Positions 1-8,430 of a DNA stretch of 32,720 nucleotides are shown here, in pieces; the stretch's first letter is position 1; every line of letters begins with the position of its first letter. The DNA is taken from contig NZ_JAIKTS010000007.1 in assembly GCF_023556335.1 (NCBI RefSeq), positions 1 to 32,720 of the forward strand, read 5' to 3'. A model generated the notes under the pieces. It searched no databases, was not told the origin of the DNA, and saw only the letters and a program-made list of their open reading frames with translations. The position numbers and the translations under genes are program-made. This stretch comes from Stenotrophomonas mori. GTDB taxonomy: Bacteria; Pseudomonadota; Gammaproteobacteria; Xanthomonadales; Xanthomonadaceae.

Positions 1-868
1 CCGCCAGCCGCAGCGTCGCCGCCTGCGCCCAGCGCTCGGCGATCACAGGCGCCGTCAGGCACACCGCCCCGGCACTCACCGTCGTCACCGCACGCTCCAG
101 CAACTGGATGTCCGCCTCGTGCTGGCGCGCCACGTGCGGATCCTCGAAAAAAATCGTCCGATGGCAACGACCGCCAAGCACCCAGGACGCTATCTGCGCA
201 TCGCCCCCCAGCGGGCCGCTCTGCAGGCACTCCACCCAATGCACATCGCGCGGCCAGCCCAGCCGCCACGCCAGCTCGTTGAGCCGGGACCCCGTCGTCC
301 CCGTCGCTATGCGGCGGCCAAAACGCGACAACAGCGGAAAATGCGCCGAAACAAACGCCAACATCGCCTCCTTGCACGCATCGTGCGCAATCAAGGCAAC
401 CGTCTGATCGCCAAACGCATGCAGGTCGTCCGCTCCCGGGTCCGGTTCGAGGCCTGCATGCAGGCGCTCCATCTCCACCCAATCCCGTGCCGTGGCGACG
501 GTCGATATGAATGGCTTGCCGTGGATCACGCATTGCCGCTTGAGGGCCACCGCCTCGGGAAAGATCGACGACGGATCCACCGGATCGATCAGGTAGATGG
601 CGCCGTCCAGCGTGTGCGCCGCATCGCCAAGCCCCACGACTTCGGCGACCAGCTGCATCAAGCCGCCTTCGCGGCCATAGGGATAGCGCAGCAGGCGCGG
701 ACGCTCTTCGGCGGGCAGGTTGTCGACGATCGCGTCGTGCGTGCGTCCTACCGCATGCAGGGTGATTCCCAGCTCGCGCAGGCCGCCGGCGCTCGCGCGC
801 AGCCAGCGGAACAGTCCCGCATCGGTATCCTTGTGGTGCAGACGGTTGGCGGCCAGGCCAATGCGCAT
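1..868 (-). CDS. Methylglyoxal-synthase family protein with two MGS-like domains, 3' end beyond the window
   Basis: Reading frame open for 289 codons from an ATG at 868 to the window edge, preceded by a GGAG site. Residues 155-289 match methylglyoxal synthase, which converts dihydroxyacetone phosphate to methylglyoxal and phosphate. Visible motifs are AHDACK (H162, D163, K166), ATGTTG (188-193), SGPLGGD (217-223, with D223 at the catalytic aspartate position) and H250/D253. Residues 1-135 look like a second, degenerate copy of the same fold: IGLAANRLHHK, YPYGREGGL, then LIDPVDP and FISTVATARDWV. That copy lacks the HD pair and the GGD aspartate. E. coli MgsA has a single domain of about 150 residues, so this is a tandem form. 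The fold assignment of the C-terminal domain is firm. The N-terminal duplication is my inference from motif order, and activity is untested. Confidence 0.8.
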   Translation of the reverse strand, partial: MRIGLAANRLHHKDTDAGLFRWLRASAGGLRELGITLHAVGRTHDAIVDNLPAEERPRLLRYPYGREGGLMQLVAEVVGLGDAAHTLDGAIYLIDPVDPSSIFPEAVALKRQCVIHGKPFISTVATARDWVEMERLHAGLEPDPGADDLHAFGDQTVALIAHDACKEAMLAFVSAHFPLLSRFGRRIATGTTGSRLNELAWRLGWPRDVHWVECLQSGPLGGDAQIASWVLGGRCHRTIFFEDPHVARQHEADIQLLERAVTTVSAGAVCLTAPVIAERWAQAATLRLA

Positions 869-1211
869 CAGGGCAGCTCCATGAAAAGGGGACTGCAGTG
901 TACGGCGGGCAGCCGCGGCGAGGCGGCCCGCTGCTTTTGCCGGCCGCAGATGAAAGATGCGGTGCGGGTTTCAAGAGGGCCGGCTTGCGCACGCAGACTG
1001 CGGCGGCGCGCGGGTGCCGGAACGCCTGGGCCCGGCAGTGGCCCGAGCGTAGCAGCGGACGCCGGGCCGACTGCACGGTCCGCGGTCGTCGTCGCGGGCG
1101 CAGGACTGACCGGGTTCCGGTTCCGGCCTGCGGCGGCAGCCTGTTCCCGCCAAGGGGCCGCTGGAAGCCGAAACACCGGGCGGGAGCGGCCCGTCGCCGC
1201 TCCACCGGGCC
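869..1211. other. Intergenic, no gene supported
   Basis: This is 343 bp between the MGS-type gene and the first I78 lipoprotein gene, both on the minus strand. Short open frames on both strands are arginine/proline/alanine-rich and lack a recognisable family or ribosome-binding site. One minus-strand frame (868-1176) ends in TGATG over the start of the MGS gene, but its sequence looks like GC-driven noise. It may hold the promoter of the MGS gene, though I see no clear -35/-10 pair. Confidence 0.5.
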
Positions 1212-1589
1212 TCAGCCGCAGCGCACGCCGGTGACGGTATTCGACTCGTCGACCTCGATATTGAGGCGTTCGCCGCGGAACTCGTTAGTGATCAGCTGCT
1301 GCGGCCGGAGCATGCGGACCTGGGCCGCTCCGGCATCCTGACGGGCCTGCTCGGCCAGCGCCTCGGAATAGGATTGGCCGACCAGTCCCTGTACCTGGCT
1401 GGCATCGCAGCTGGCGGCCGGTGGTGGCGTCACCGCGGCCTCCTGGTCGGTTGCCGCCGCCGCTTCGGCCGCCTGCTTGGCTTGGTCCAGGGCCTGTTCC
1501 TGCTCTTCCGGCAGTGGGCCACTGCACGCACCCAGCAGAACGAGAGCGAAGGCGGCGGTCAGTGCGCGGGGGAACGACAGCGGTTGCAT
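1212..1589 (-). CDS. I78-family peptidase inhibitor lipoprotein (125 aa)
   Basis: A small exported protein. The N-terminal hydrophobic segment ends in the lipobox LLGAC with the lipidated cysteine at residue 22. A short Glu/Gln/Ala-rich linker follows (about 25-58). The C-terminal 65 residues begin with CDASQVQGLVGQ and end with NIEVDESNTVTGVRCG, the pattern of the I78 inhibitor family (small inhibitors of elastase-like serine proteases). The paired Cys near the start and end of the domain fit that family. ATG at 1589 has GGAG about 6 bases upstream. A paralogue lies immediately upstream on the same strand, so this is a tandem duplication. Expected location is the periplasmic face of a membrane. 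The target protease is unknown. Confidence 0.82.
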   Translation of the reverse strand: MQPLSFPRALTAAFALVLLGACSGPLPEEQEQALDQAKQAAEAAAATDQEAAVTPPPAASCDASQVQGLVGQSYSEALAEQARQDAGAAQVRMLRPQQLITNEFRGERLNIEVDESNTVTGVRCG

Positions 1590-1687
1590 CGGAGCTCCAG
1601 TGCGTTGAAGGACGAAGCAAGCATATCGCCTGCCTTGAGCCCTGTATCGCCGCGATGCGTCACTCGGTACGCCGTGTCAGCCGCCTT

Positions 1688-2008
1688 TCAGCCGCAGTGC
1701 AATGCGGTGATGTTGTTGGTGCGGCCCACTTCTATCGTCAGCTGTTCGCCGCCGGTCGTGGGCGCCACCGGTGCCGCCACCGGTGCGCCGTCGCCACGGA
1801 TGATCCGGACCTGGAGGCTGTCGCTGTCGACCCGTGCGCGCTCCACCGTCCCGGGTGCCGCCGCCAGGCCGGTGGCCCCGAGGACCCGGTCGGTATGGCA
1901 CTGGCCGGAAATCACGCCGTCGATCGGCTGGATGTCGGCGACCGGCGTGCTGCTGCAGGCGGTCGCGGTGAGCAGGACACATCCCGCGATGGAAAGAAGC
2001 CGGTACAT
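1688..2008 (-). CDS. I78-family peptidase inhibitor lipoprotein, second copy (106 aa)
   Basis: The start is placed at ATG 2008 rather than at a longer in-frame start at 2164. ATG 2008 has TTGGAG just upstream and begins MYRLLSIAGCVLLTATAC, a lipoprotein signal with the cysteine at residue 18; the upstream extension is arginine/proline-rich noise. The mature part contains CHTDRVLGATG, then a V-R-I-I-R segment, and ends IEVGRTNNITALHCG. This is parallel to the downstream paralogue, which ends IEVDESNTVTGVRCG. The family inhibits serine proteases and probably guards the periplasm or surface. The gap to the paralogue is 98 bp, so co-transcription is possible. Confidence 0.8.
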   Translation of the reverse strand: MYRLLSIAGCVLLTATACSSTPVADIQPIDGVISGQCHTDRVLGATGLAAAPGTVERARVDSDSLQVRIIRGDGAPVAAPVAPTTGGEQLTIEVGRTNNITALHCG

Positions 2009-2613
2009 GCGTGCTCCAAGCGTGGAAGGATGCGAAGAGCGTGCCGTGCCGGCTGTCGGCGGACGATGAAGGCGCGCCGGGGGCTTCCGCAGTGGCTTTC
2101 TTCCTTGAGTCATCACGACGCCGGGGGGAGCAGGATACGGCCCCCTGCACAGCCGGTTTTCCACGGGATCGATGTCCGCAGGTGCTGGATCGGTGTCCCT
2201 GGATTGCCGTCATGCGTCGATCGGAGCGCCTCCCGGATCACTGCGGTCCTGCTCCGGGTCACAGGCCCCTGCGATCAATCGCTACTTCAATCACATATTT
2301 ATAGTGATGCAAATCACTGTTCATGATCTTGGTGCCGCAACCGCGATTTATTAGTAAAAAACATGTTGTTGTTGACACTTAATTCATATTCGATCCTCTC
2401 AACTGGGTCGGTTGCAATTCAGCATTGGACGCACCGTGGCCGCCAGGGAGGTGCCAGCTGACGGGGAGCTTCGTCAGCCAGCGTGGCAGCCCCCGGGTCG
2501 CCGTGAGATCGGCCCAGGCCGTTGTGGGACATCTAAGGAGTTCTCCACCTTCGACGGCGCCGTCGGGCCGTTGACTTGTCGCATCCAAAACCAGATCGGC
2601 CCAGGGAGTGAGC
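2009..2613. other. Long intergenic region between divergent I78 and autotransporter genes
   Basis: About 600 bp without a convincing gene. Positions 2285-2400 are strikingly AT-rich for this replicon and hold a GTGAT-N4-ATCAC palindrome (2304-2317) and a TTGACA hexamer near 2373. Nearer the autotransporter there is a 14-bp palindrome, CGACGGC/GCCGTCG, at 2552-2565. A 13-bp direct repeat, AGATCGGCCCAGG, occurs at 2506-2518 and 2593-2605; the second copy ends just before the autotransporter ribosome-binding site. This layout suggests divergent promoters plus a long leader on the autotransporter mRNA. Frames crossing the region lack family resemblance. Confidence 0.55.
2304..2317. promoter_or_regulatory. 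FNR/CRP-like palindromic site GTGAT-GCAA-ATCAC
   Basis: A perfect inverted repeat with 5-bp arms and a 4-bp centre. The core TGAT-N4-ATCA equals the FNR consensus core (TTGAT-N4-ATCAA); the outer G/C also fits a CRP/Clp-type half site. It sits in an AT-rich stretch between divergent genes. An additional ATCAC lies at 2290-2294, giving a second, wider pairing with the same GTGAT arm. Which gene it controls is not evident from position alone, since it lies about 296 bp from each start codon. Confidence 0.45.
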
Positions 2614-5600
2614 ATGTCGCGTTCGAAGAGCGTCTCCGGCAGCACCCGTACGCCCCCCCGTCGCTGGGCACTTGCCACCAGCATCAGCGCGGCACTCCTT
2701 TCCCAGGCCTGGTTGCCGGCACCGGCCGCCGCACAGGCGTCACCGGGTCCGCTCAACGAATGGCTGGGCGGCATCGACGAGGACGTCACCGAAACCCGTA
2801 ACTGGGCCGAGGGCGCCACCGGCCGGAATCTCGGCCACGCGCGGATCAACGGGCAAGGCGCGCGCCCGGCGGTGTGGAGGATAGGCGATGCCCATCCACC
2901 GTTCTTCGATGATGAGTTGACCTTCCAATCGCTGGCGATCGGCGAGGGCGCCGGTGCCGATGGGCACATGGTGATCCGTGCGCCTGCCGGGGCGGTCTAC
3001 CGCCAGGCCGGGTTTTCCCTGAACGGTCAGGGCCAGACCGGCCCCCTGCTTTCGGTGGGTACGCAGGGCGGCACCGGACGGCTGGATTTCGACCTCAACA
3101 CCACCGGGCCTGGAAAGGGCACCGTGGTCGAGATCAGCAATACCGCCAACGGCGGCTTCCTGGTCGGTGATGGCGCCGGAAGCCGTGGCACGGTCAACAT
3201 CCAGGGGTCCGGCAATAGCCGCTACAGCCAGACCCACTACAACGAACTGAGTGGCGGCAAGGTGGTATCGGACTGGGGCAGCCATTTCATCGGCAGCGAT
3301 GGCGGTACCGGCACGGTCAACCTGGTCGATGCCAGCTGGCTGACGGTGCGGTCGGTGGCTCACCCGGGTATGCAGACCTTCGATCCGCAGCTCAGTCTCG
3401 GCACCGGCACCGGCAGCGTCGGCAACATCAATGTGCTCGCCGGCGGAAAGATGCAGACCGGTGTCGACCCCTATCACGAGCTTCACGCCGTCGACGTGAT
3501 CGGTGCCGACGGAGGGCGTGGAACGCTCCGCATCGCCGGGGCCAATGCCAACGGCCATGTCAGCAAGGCGGCCTTCTCCAGTGGCCTGGATATCGGGCGC
3601 GGGCTTGATGCCCAGGGCACGGTCAAGGTGGAGGATGGCGCGCTGCTGCTCACCTATGCCAATGAGGCGGGACTGTACGACCCGCAGGATGGTGAGCCGA
3701 TCCCGCCACCGCCGGTCCGGATCGGGGTGGATGGTGGCGTCGGTGAGGTAAGCGTTTCCGGTGCGGGCTCGCGCTGGAACGTGGGCGGTGCGGTTTCCCA
3801 CAACAGCACGAAGAAGATCGTTGACGATGGCCAGGGCAACGTCGTCATCCGCGAAGAGATCGAACCGGTCGGACCGGAGCATGCGTCCAGCGCGGCGGGG
3901 AACCTGTACCTGGGCGTGTCCGGCACGGGCAGCCTGACCATTGCCGACGGCGGCACCGTATCGCTGGGCACGGCTTATCTCGGTGAGGTCACAGAATACA
4001 TACCCGGCAGTGGCCCCGAATACTATGACCTGATCCGCTTCGACGACGGACTGGGCACGCTGTTCATCGGCAGCAGTGCCAGCGGCGACGGCACGCTCAA
4101 CATCGGTGCGGCCGAGGGCCGGACCGCACGGAGCAGCGGCAAGCTGCTGGCCGCCAAGGTCCAGTTCGGTCCGGGCGCGGGCAAGGTGGTGTTCAACCAC
4201 ACCGACGGCGACCTCGTCTTCAGCACGCCGTTGGCAGGTTCCGGCACCCTGGCGGTCCATGCCGGCACCACCTGGCTGCAACCGGCCTCGGCCACCGCCG
4301 ACAACCGCGGGTTCAGCGGCCTCACCGAACTGTACGGTGGCGTGCTTGGCCTGGGGTACGACAAGGCGCTGGGCGGCAGCAGTGTCCAGGTCAAGGACGA
4401 TGCGGCACTCGCCTATGGCGCGGGCACCCGGATCGCCAACACCATCGAACTGCAGGGCAGCGCCACCCTGGCCGCGCAGGTGGCGGCGGGCGGCACGGCG
4501 GTCCAGGCCGGGTCGATCTCCGGCACCGGCAACCTGGCCAAGGCGTCTGCGGGAACCCTGGTGCTGTCCGGCGCGAATACGTTCAGTGGCCAGACCCATG
4601 TCGCCGAAGGCACCCTGGCACTGTCCGGGGCCGGCAGCCTGGCGCATTCCCGGCGCGTGCGGGCCGACGGCCGTTTCGACATCGCCGCCGCCGCGGCGCC
4701 GGCGGAGATCAAGAGCCTGGCCGGCAGCGGCACGGTCCATCTGGGAGGACAGTCGCTGGCGCTCACCGATGCCGCCGACACCTTCGCCGGTTCGTTGACC
4801 GGCAGCGGCAGGTTCGATGTCCTGTCCGGCCGGCAGATCCTGACCGGCGACAGCAGTGCCTTCGCCGGGGACACCCATGTCCATGGCCAGCTGTGGATGA
4901 ACGGTGCGCTGGGCAAGGCCGGCACCCGGGTCACGGTCTACAACGGAGCCGAGCTCGGTGGCAACGGCCGGTACGGCGGGTCGGTCACGATCCGCGACGG
5001 CGGCGCACTGGGGCGGGTCGCGCCGCAGTCGGTGCCGGGCACCATACGCATCGGTGGCGACCTGGAGCTGGGGGCGAACGCCACGCTGCGCTACCTGTTC
5101 GGCCGCGTCGGCGAGGTCGGCGGCGCGTTCAACGACCTGATCAGCGTCGGTGGAGACCTGGTGCTGGACGGTGTCCTGGAAATCACCGAGGCGCCCGGCG
5201 GCCATCTCGACCCGGGCCTGTACCGGCTGATGGACTATGGCGGAACGCTGGACGACCGCGGGCTGGTGGTCGGCAGCATTCCGTCGTCCTTCGCCACCGC
5301 GCTCGTCGATACCGGCGTGGACAAGCAGGTCAACCTGCTGCTGGGCCGCGCCGGCGTCGCCTTCAGTTTCTGGGACGGCGCGGCCGGGCCGGCCAACAAT
5401 GGCGAAGTCAACGGCGGCGACGGCGTCTGGCAGAGCTCGGCCGGCAACCACCACTGGACCGATCTCGGCGGAACGCTCAACGGGCCGTTCTCCGATGGCA
5501 GCTTCGCGGTGTTCGCGGGCGAGGCGGGCACCGTGACGGTGGACGACAGCCTGGGGGCGGTGGAAGTCGCAGGCATGCAGTTCGTGACCAGCGGCTACGT

Positions 5601-7620
5601 GCTCCAGGGGGACCCGATCACCCTGCTCGGTCCCGAGGCGACGGTGCGTGTCGGTGACAGCATGGCCGGCGAGACGGACTTCCTCAGCGAGACGGAGGAG
5701 AAGGCGGTGACCATCGATTCGGTCCTGACCGGCGCATCGCGGCTGGTGAAGACCGACGAAGGCACCCTGATCCTCACTGGCCGCAACACCTATGGCGGCG
5801 GCACGCATATCCGCGACGGCCTGCTGCAGATCGCCGCCGACGAGGCCCTGGGCGCGGCCGATGGCGATCTGGTGTTCGGCCGCAGCGCCCTGCGCACCAC
5901 CGCGAGCATGGCGTCGTCGCGCGACATCAGCATCACCACCGCGGCCGCGCTGCTGCAGCAGCGCGACACCACCCTGACCCTGTCCGGCGACATCTCCGGG
6001 ACCGGCGCCTTGAACAAGGCCGGCGCCGGTACCCTGCACCTGACCGGCGACAGCGGCCTGTCCGGCCCGACCCGGGTGGTGGCCGGCATGCTCCAGGTGG
6101 ATGGCCGGCTGGCGCATTCGGCGGTCAGCGTGGACTACTCGGCGTTGCTGTCGGGCACCGGCACGGTCGGCAGCACCACCATCCGCAACGGCGGCAGCAT
6201 CGCACCGGGCGGTTCGATCGGCACGCTCCAGGTCGACGGCGACTACCTGCAACAGGCCGGCGGCCGCTATGTCGTCGAGGTGGATCCGTCCAGCAACCGT
6301 TCCGACCTCATCGCGGTAAGCGGTGCGGCGCGCATCGACCCCGGTGCGGTACTGCAGGTGGAGCGCGCCAGCGACGCGCTGTACCGCGTCGGTTCGCGCT
6401 ACACCGTGCTCGCGGCCGAAGGGGGCGTGGACGGCACCTACACGGTGCAGGCCGCGTTGTCGCCGTTCCTGGCGCTGAAGGATCTCTACGATGCCAACCA
6501 TGCCTACCTGGAGGTCATCCAGGCGCGGCAGTTGACCGACATCGATTGCAGCCCCAATGCCAGGGCCGCGGCGTCCGGAGCGAACGGGCTGGCGCCCACC
6601 GGCGAGCTGATGCCGGCCCTGCTCAACCAGCCCGACGAGGCCGCGGCCTGCGATGCCCTGGGTCAGCTGTCGGGCGAGATCCACGCATCGATGCGTGGCG
6701 TGCAGCTGGAGGACAGCCGGTTCGTGCGCGAAGCGGTGGACATGCGCCTGCGCGGCGCGATGGCCGATGCGGAAGGGCAGGCGGAGGATGCCGGTGCCTG
6801 GGTGCAGGCCTTCGGCTCTTCCGGCCGCTTCGAGCACGGTACCCAGACCCGGCGCCTGGACCGCGATACGAGCGGGTTGTTCCTGGGCGTGGATCGCCAG
6901 TTCTCCGGCGGCTGGCGCGTGGGGGTGCTGGGGGGTTACGGGACGTCCGACTTCCGTGTCCGGTCGTGGCGCTCTTCCGCGTCCAGCAAGGATACCCACC
7001 TGGCCGTCTACGCCGGCGTCGACTGGAGCAGCGGCCTGGCCCTGCAGGCGGGCGCGGCCCATGCCTGGCATGACGTGGACGTCAAGCGGCAGGTGGCCTT
7101 CGCCCATTACAGCGACAGCCTGCGTTCCCGCTACGACGCCCGTACCCGCCAGCTCTTCGCCGAGGTCAGCTACCGCCTGGACCTGGGCCGGGACGAGCTG
7201 AGCGTGCAGCCATTCCTCGGCGCCGCGCATGTCCAGCTCCGCAACGACGGCTTCCACGAGAGCGGTGGCGAAGCGGCGCTGGCGGCACGTGCGCAGGACA
7301 ACCGGCTCACTTTCGCCACCCTGGGCCTGCGCGGTGCGCGCCGGTTCGACCTGGAGCGCGGCGGCACGCTGTCGGTGCGGGGAATGGCCGGCTGGCGGCA
7401 GGCGTTCGGCGACAGGAGCGCCGACGTGGCGCTGGGGTTCGTCGAGGGGGGGACATTCACCCTGCAGGGTGTGCCGCTGGCCAGGCAGACGCTGGCCGCC
7501 GAGCTCGGCCTGGATGTGTCGCCGCGCCGGAACCTGCGCCTGGGCGTGGGCTACTCCGGGCAACTGGGCGGCGGTACCCACGACCATGGCGGCAAGGCCT
7601 TCGTGGAGTGGAAGTTCTGA
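2614..7620 (+). CDS. Type V autotransporter with PATR-type beta-helix passenger (1668 aa)
   Basis: ATG 2614 is preferred over GTG 2608 because GGGAG lies 5 bases before it. A signal peptide (RR-rich start, hydrophobic 20-38, cleavage near PAAAQA) is followed by a Gly/Thr/Asp-rich passenger. Its first half has short repeats of the type IGxDGGxGTxxV. Three autotransporter-associated strand motifs are clear: GTLVLSGANTFSGQTHVAEG (about 647), GTLILTGRNTYGGGTHI (about 1047) and GTLHLTGDSGLSGPT (about 1137). Residues about 1392-1668 form the outer-membrane beta-barrel, starting AGAWVQAFGSSG and ending in the BAM-recognised FVEWKF with terminal Phe. No protease or lipase catalytic triad is evident, so an adhesin or biofilm role is an inference. 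A hairpin follows directly after the stop. Transport is via the Sec pathway and BAM. Confidence 0.93.
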   Translation: MSRSKSVSGSTRTPPRRWALATSISAALLSQAWLPAPAAAQASPGPLNEWLGGIDEDVTETRNWAEGATGRNLGHARINGQGARPAVWRIGDAHPPFFDDELTFQSLAIGEGAGADGHMVIRAPAGAVYRQAGFSLNGQGQTGPLLSVGTQGGTGRLDFDLNTTGPGKGTVVEISNTANGGFLVGDGAGSRGTVNIQGSGNSRYSQTHYNELSGGKVVSDWGSHFIGSDGGTGTVNLVDASWLTVRSVAHPGMQTFDPQLSLGTGTGSVGNINVLAGGKMQTGVDPYHELHAVDVIGADGGRGTLRIAGANANGHVSKAAFSSGLDIGRGLDAQGTVKVEDGALLLTYANEAGLYDPQDGEPIPPPPVRIGVDGGVGEVSVSGAGSRWNVGGAVSHNSTKKIVDDGQGNVVIREEIEPVGPEHASSAAGNLYLGVSGTGSLTIADGGTVSLGTAYLGEVTEYIPGSGPEYYDLIRFDDGLGTLFIGSSASGDGTLNIGAAEGRTARSSGKLLAAKVQFGPGAGKVVFNHTDGDLVFSTPLAGSGTLAVHAGTTWLQPASATADNRGFSGLTELYGGVLGLGYDKALGGSSVQVKDDAALAYGAGTRIANTIELQGSATLAAQVAAGGTAVQAGSISGTGNLAKASAGTLVLSGANTFSGQTHVAEGTLALSGAGSLAHSRRVRADGRFDIAAAAAPAEIKSLAGSGTVHLGGQSLALTDAADTFAGSLTGSGRFDVLSGRQILTGDSSAFAGDTHVHGQLWMNGALGKAGTRVTVYNGAELGGNGRYGGSVTIRDGGALGRVAPQSVPGTIRIGGDLELGANATLRYLFGRVGEVGGAFNDLISVGGDLVLDGVLEITEAPGGHLDPGLYRLMDYGGTLDDRGLVVGSIPSSFATALVDTGVDKQVNLLLGRAGVAFSFWDGAAGPANNGEVNGGDGVWQSSAGNHHWTDLGGTLNGPFSDGSFAVFAGEAGTVTVDDSLGAVEVAGMQFVTSGYVLQGDPITLLGPEATVRVGDSMAGETDFLSETEEKAVTIDSVLTGASRLVKTDEGTLILTGRNTYGGGTHIRDGLLQIAADEALGAADGDLVFGRSALRTTASMASSRDISITTAAALLQQRDTTLTLSGDISGTGALNKAGAGTLHLTGDSGLSGPTRVVAGMLQVDGRLAHSAVSVDYSALLSGTGTVGSTTIRNGGSIAPGGSIGTLQVDGDYLQQAGGRYVVEVDPSSNRSDLIAVSGAARIDPGAVLQVERASDALYRVGSRYTVLAAEGGVDGTYTVQAALSPFLALKDLYDANHAYLEVIQARQLTDIDCSPNARAAASGANGLAPTGELMPALLNQPDEAAACDALGQLSGEIHASMRGVQLEDSRFVREAVDMRLRGAMADAEGQAEDAGAWVQAFGSSGRFEHGTQTRRLDRDTSGLFLGVDRQFSGGWRVGVLGGYGTSDFRVRSWRSSASSKDTHLAVYAGVDWSSGLALQAGAAHAWHDVDVKRQVAFAHYSDSLRSRYDARTRQLFAEVSYRLDLGRDELSVQPFLGAAHVQLRNDGFHESGGEAALAARAQDNRLTFATLGLRGARRFDLERGGTLSVRGMAGWRQAFGDRSADVALGFVEGGTFTLQGVPLARQTLAAELGLDVSPRRNLRLGVGYSGQLGGGTHDHGGKAFVEWKF

Positions 7621-7621
7621 G

Positions 7622-7651
7622 GGCGGCGACCCGTCCGCCGGGCCCGCCGCC
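7622..7651. terminator. GC-rich hairpin right after the autotransporter stop
   Basis: GGCGGCG (7622-7628) pairs with CGCCGCC (7645-7651), and inside it CCCG (7630-7633) pairs with CGGG (7639-7642). It starts 2 bases after the TGA. There is no T tract, so it is a stem-type or mRNA-stabilising end rather than a textbook intrinsic terminator. Confidence 0.45.
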
Positions 7652-7806
7652 AGCGGTGCCCGGCTGTCGCCGCAGGGGATGCCGGCATGCCGCGCGCGGA
7701 GCTGTCCGCGGCAGCGGTGGTGCGGGCTTTGTGCCATCCTCCGTCAGGCCCCGATGGGGGCGCCGGTCCCCGGCGCCGCGGGTGGCGGAGCGTCACTGGA
7801 GGTTGC

Positions 7807-8430
7807 ATGTCTGAAGTGCGTTGGACGTTCCCGCCGATGCCCCATCCCGCGGCCCACGCGCCGGCCGCGCCGCCGGCGCCGGTGCAGATCGCCACCCACG
7901 GTTTCGTGCTGCGCACCCTGCTGCCCGCCGACGTCACCGCGCGCTTCGTCCAGTGGATCAATGCGCCGGCGATGCGCGCCGGCCTCAACCTGCCGCCGCT
8001 GGGGTTCGATGCGGCCCGCCTGCGCCAGTTCATCGCCGGCTTCGATGGCCGCCGCAACCACATCATCGGCATCTTCGCCGAGGAACTGCTGATCGGCTTC
8101 TATACCGTCGACGTCAACCTGACCCACAAGGTGGGCGTGCTGACCGCCGGCATCGGCGACACCGGGCAGGAACGGCGCAAGGTGTACTGGGGCACCATCG
8201 ATGCCCTGCTCGACCACTTCTTCATCTACCGCGACCTGGACAAGATGGTCGCGCGGGTGCTCGCCGGCAATACCGCGATGCTGTTCAATTTCGTGGACAA
8301 CGGCCGCTTTTTCCATGAAGCGAGATTGCGGCAGGAGTGCCTCGGGCAGGACGGCAGGCGCCAGGACGTGCTGGTGTTTGCCGCTTTCCGCGAGGGCGAG
8401 CGGCCGCAGGGCGAGAACTACCGCCCGTGA
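7807..8430 (+). CDS. GNAT-family (RimJ/RimL-like) N-acyltransferase (207 aa)
   Basis: The start is ATG 7807, four bases after a strong GGAGG; a longer frame from 7687 lacks such support and is low-complexity. After an Ala/Pro-rich N-terminus of about 27 residues, the GNAT-like fold runs from THGFVLRTLLPADV through FAEELLIGFYTVDVN, then RRKVYWGTIDALLDHFF at the acyl-CoA pyrophosphate-loop position, then VLAGNTAMLFNFVDNGRFFHE. The loop differs from the usual Q/RxxGxG/A, so the donor may not be plain acetyl-CoA. It is the first gene of a four-gene operon with acyl-activating and carrier proteins and overlaps the next gene by GTGA. That context suggests it transfers an acyl group, possibly from the carrier protein, but this is inference. 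Substrate unknown. Confidence 0.75.
   Translation: MSEVRWTFPPMPHPAAHAPAAPPAPVQIATHGFVLRTLLPADVTARFVQWINAPAMRAGLNLPPLGFDAARLRQFIAGFDGRRNHIIGIFAEELLIGFYTVDVNLTHKVGVLTAGIGDTGQERRKVYWGTIDALLDHFFIYRDLDKMVARVLAGNTAMLFNFVDNGRFFHEARLRQECLGQDGRRQDVLVFAAFREGERPQGENYRP

Noticed and set aside
868..1176. A 102-codon minus-strand frame overlapping the MGS-type start by TGATG
   Set aside because: The overlap looks like coupling, but the sequence is Pro/Ala/Arg-rich with no ribosome-binding site or family, and the MGS gene has its own GGAG.
119..1234. A 371-codon plus-strand frame at the window start
   Set aside because: It lies opposite the MGS-type gene, which has clear catalytic motifs on the minus strand.
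2740..7737. A 1665-codon open frame antisense to the autotransporter
   Set aside because: It mirrors the autotransporter gene in a high-GC genome where antisense stops are rare. Its product is Ala/Gly/Gln/Arg/His-rich with no signal or domain, while the sense protein has a complete signal, passenger and barrel.
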